From positions 310,001-374,000 of the forward strand of contig JAMXBD010000056.1 in assembly GCA_024138025.1 (NCBI GenBank): a DNA stretch of 64,000 nt, written 5' to 3'. A model generated the notes under the pieces. That model saw only the letters and a program-made list of their open reading frames with translations. It had not been told where the DNA came from and made no database searches. Each line of letters starts with the position of its first letter. The first letter of the stretch is position 1. A program made the translations under genes and the position numbers. Below, in pieces: positions 62,107-64,000 of this stretch. Source of the DNA: Combretum micranthum (taxonomy: Eukaryota; Streptophyta; Magnoliopsida; Myrtales; Combretaceae).

Positions 62107-62304
62107 CTACTTACGACCGCGATAACACGGGACGTCAAGTACTCTCGGTCTGATTTTCCACGCCCACTTCCGAAGACTTACAGCCATCGCTTGGATAAAC
62201 TTCTTTCTGAAGCAATGTGCATGTACGTCTTCCTTATTGCTAGGAGAAGTTATATCTAGAATTCTACGTAACCAAATTTCATCTCCATCCCTATGCAACA
62301 TCAC
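62107..62304 (-). CDS. Hypothetical 65-aa basic reading frame (D2' copy)
   Basis: Counterpart of 3580-3777, still open, with His4 in place of Tyr and Cys in place of a Gly near residue 31. No family is recognised. Its survival may only reflect recent duplication. Confidence 0.2.
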   Translation of the reverse strand: MMLHRDGDEIWLRRILDITSPSNKEDVHAHCFRKKFIQAMAVSLRKWAWKIRPRVLDVPCYRGRK

Positions 62305-63366
62305 AAATCATGCTACAGCCAATTAAAGACAAGCTTAAATCGCTTGTTAAAAGAAATTAGAAGGGATAGTGCACTGACGACTTGTATACTTCAATAAAAA
62401 TAAAATAGAGATGATTCCATGAGAACAGGAAATAATAATGGTAATGGTATATTAATTTGATGGAAGACAACTACAAAAAAAGTGGCTTCATAAAATAAGG
62501 GTTTTATTTTTTTTTCCATTTGATTTAACAAAGCAGTTTGGGGAAAAAAATGCAACAAATAATACTAATTTTAAATATTTCCTTTTATCATATAGTACTA
62601 TTTAGATAGAAAGTAAAATAAATTTTAAAAGAGGACAAGATAGTAAGAGTGGTTCTTCCATTTTAATAATATGGATACTTAAGATATTTGTTTCTATATC
62701 GATTCACCAATGTCAAAGTACATATTTAGCCGGACAAGTTCTTAATCCAAGCCCAATTCAACTAAGGTATGGATCGACCCAATAGTTGTATTGTTAACCC
62801 TCTTAAATACACTTAGCCATCCCTGACATTTTTAGTTGGATGCTCCACACGCAGTTAGACTAATTGTACTTGATTGGCGATTCAGTTTCATTCCTCCCTC
62901 TTGTACCACATCACCACAATTTCCCACATTCTACAAACACCAAAGCATGGTTTAGTGGCCTCATGACCATTAAACATGTGACTTCCATAATCTCTACTAT
63001 CTCCATGAATGGATAAATGATGTCCAAGACAATCTATAAATACTCCTTCAAATGTCTTTAAAAGATAAGCCCGATAACCTTTACAGATTACTCTATCATT
63101 TTGTTTATTACTTTCTACACCGTGTTAACTTGATCATTGGAATGGTCACACCGAACAACCCTCTAATACCCACTCACCTATTGTTGTTTTAAAGGCCTAT
63201 TAATTCAAAGGACCGAATCTAAGACACTTCTCTGACAAGTTAAGGCACCAATAGCCACAAACTTATTCATGCATTTACCAATTAAATAAATATAATTATA
63301 TAAATTCCATTGCGATGTTCTATTTTATGGACATTCACTTTATGTGAATATCATGTGTGCGACAAG

Positions 63367-64000
63367 TAATTTCCATGAATATCACATTTGCATGTTTACA
63401 TACGATTTTGTAATGGTATAAAGTTTTAATTGAATGAAAGATATGCAATTTCTTTATAAAAATTAAGATGTGATTTTGTATTGGTATTTAGGTGATTCAA
63501 ATTATGTGATTTATATTTAAATAATTTTAATTCGTAGGATGGATGAACATGTATTAGATCTCTAAATTCTATGTGTAGTGCTTTTGTAATTGGTAAGAAA
63601 TTGACCAGCCACCATTTGCTAAATACTCACACGGTAATTGGATCGATGAGGGCAAGAACACTAACAAATAAAATTTTAATACCAATGTTTATGGACTTAG
63701 ATTGTAAATGAATACAATAAGGTTAAGGTTATCTAGATATCCAGATTCTATGTTATTTGGAAATGACAAAATTAGAAACCCTTTTATGCGTGCATTATTT
63801 TATGGCTGAATTAACAAAGTTCTTGTTTTGTTGCTACTTCGATTTAGAATGATGTTTATATTTCATTTTTTCTAAGTCGAGGTCTAAAGTTATTATGCTG
63901 AAAAAAAAAAAGTCCAAAGAAAATTACATATAGTGAGAACAGATTAGTTTTCTATGGAACAAAAAATGAGAAAAGGAATAGCCATGGTGTTGCTCAAATA
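63367..64000. other. Flank after D2', with a further partial repeat unit
   Basis: 63367-63530 is unassigned AT-rich sequence. From about 63540 the markers of the 0.65-0.9-kb repeat reappear (CTATGTGTAGTG, TTGGATCGATGAGG, GGTTATCTAGATATCC, ATTATGCTGAAAAAA), and the window ends inside this unit. Confidence 0.55.

Larger units (their letters stand above)
60428..63366. repeat. Duplicated block D2' (second copy)
   Basis: Same orientation and order as 2098-4845, ending at GTGTGCGACAA. It carries the MITE at 61270-61499, not present in the left copy. Confidence 0.92.

Overview
This window looks like nuclear DNA from a flowering plant, most likely a eudicot. It is AT-rich, has long gene-free stretches, and is full of plant transposons: Ty1/copia, Ty3/gypsy-like solo LTRs, hAT, MULE, Tourist-like MITEs, Helitron-like and SINE-like insertions. 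The only host gene family recognised is the thaumatin-like / osmotin family (PR-5). No tRNA, rRNA, CRISPR array or bacterial-type operon is visible. I cannot name the species.

Host genes. One intact, intronless PR-5 gene lies at 815-1483 on the minus strand (222 aa, signal peptide, 16 cysteines). A near-identical 2-kb copy of its locus recurs at 50302-52385, but that copy (51116-51777) carries several 1-2 base deletions and is frameshifted. A third copy (54658-57819) is split by a 668-bp hAT-type element and a 1.8-kb solo LTR, each placed by a target-site duplication, and has an in-frame stop. The window is therefore a PR-5 cluster in which one gene survives.

Layout. 1-2075 is PR-5 block D1 and 2098-4845 is block D2. 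4863-11430 (A) and 12561-19540 (B) are two diverged copies of one intergenic segment, each with the same hAT MITE and SINE-like insertion, and differing by a 1.07-kb indel and a B-only LTR-like insertion. 19.6-36.9 kb is transposon-filled intergenic DNA: a Helitron-like element, a 3.7-kb solo LTR with perfect TSDs, an inverted relative of it, several hAT and Tourist-like MITEs, and a 103-bp SINE-like insertion. 36.97-49.86 kb holds three decayed elements nearly end to end: a MULE carrying transposase remains plus a plant mobile domain (MAIN-like) gene, a 4.2-kb hAT with 8-bp TSDs, and a Ty1/copia element lacking gag. 50.3-64 kb is D1', PR-5 copy 3, a run of diverged 0.65-0.9-kb repeat units, and D2'. 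D1 and D2 adjoin at the left end, but D1' and D2' are 8 kb apart, so the left copy is best read as a deletion derivative.

I found no convincing new molecular system. The most interesting items are the history of duplication and decay in the PR-5 cluster, the MULE that carries a plant mobile domain gene, and the precisely bounded solo LTRs and MITEs. Similarities are judged by eye; no alignments or database searches were run.
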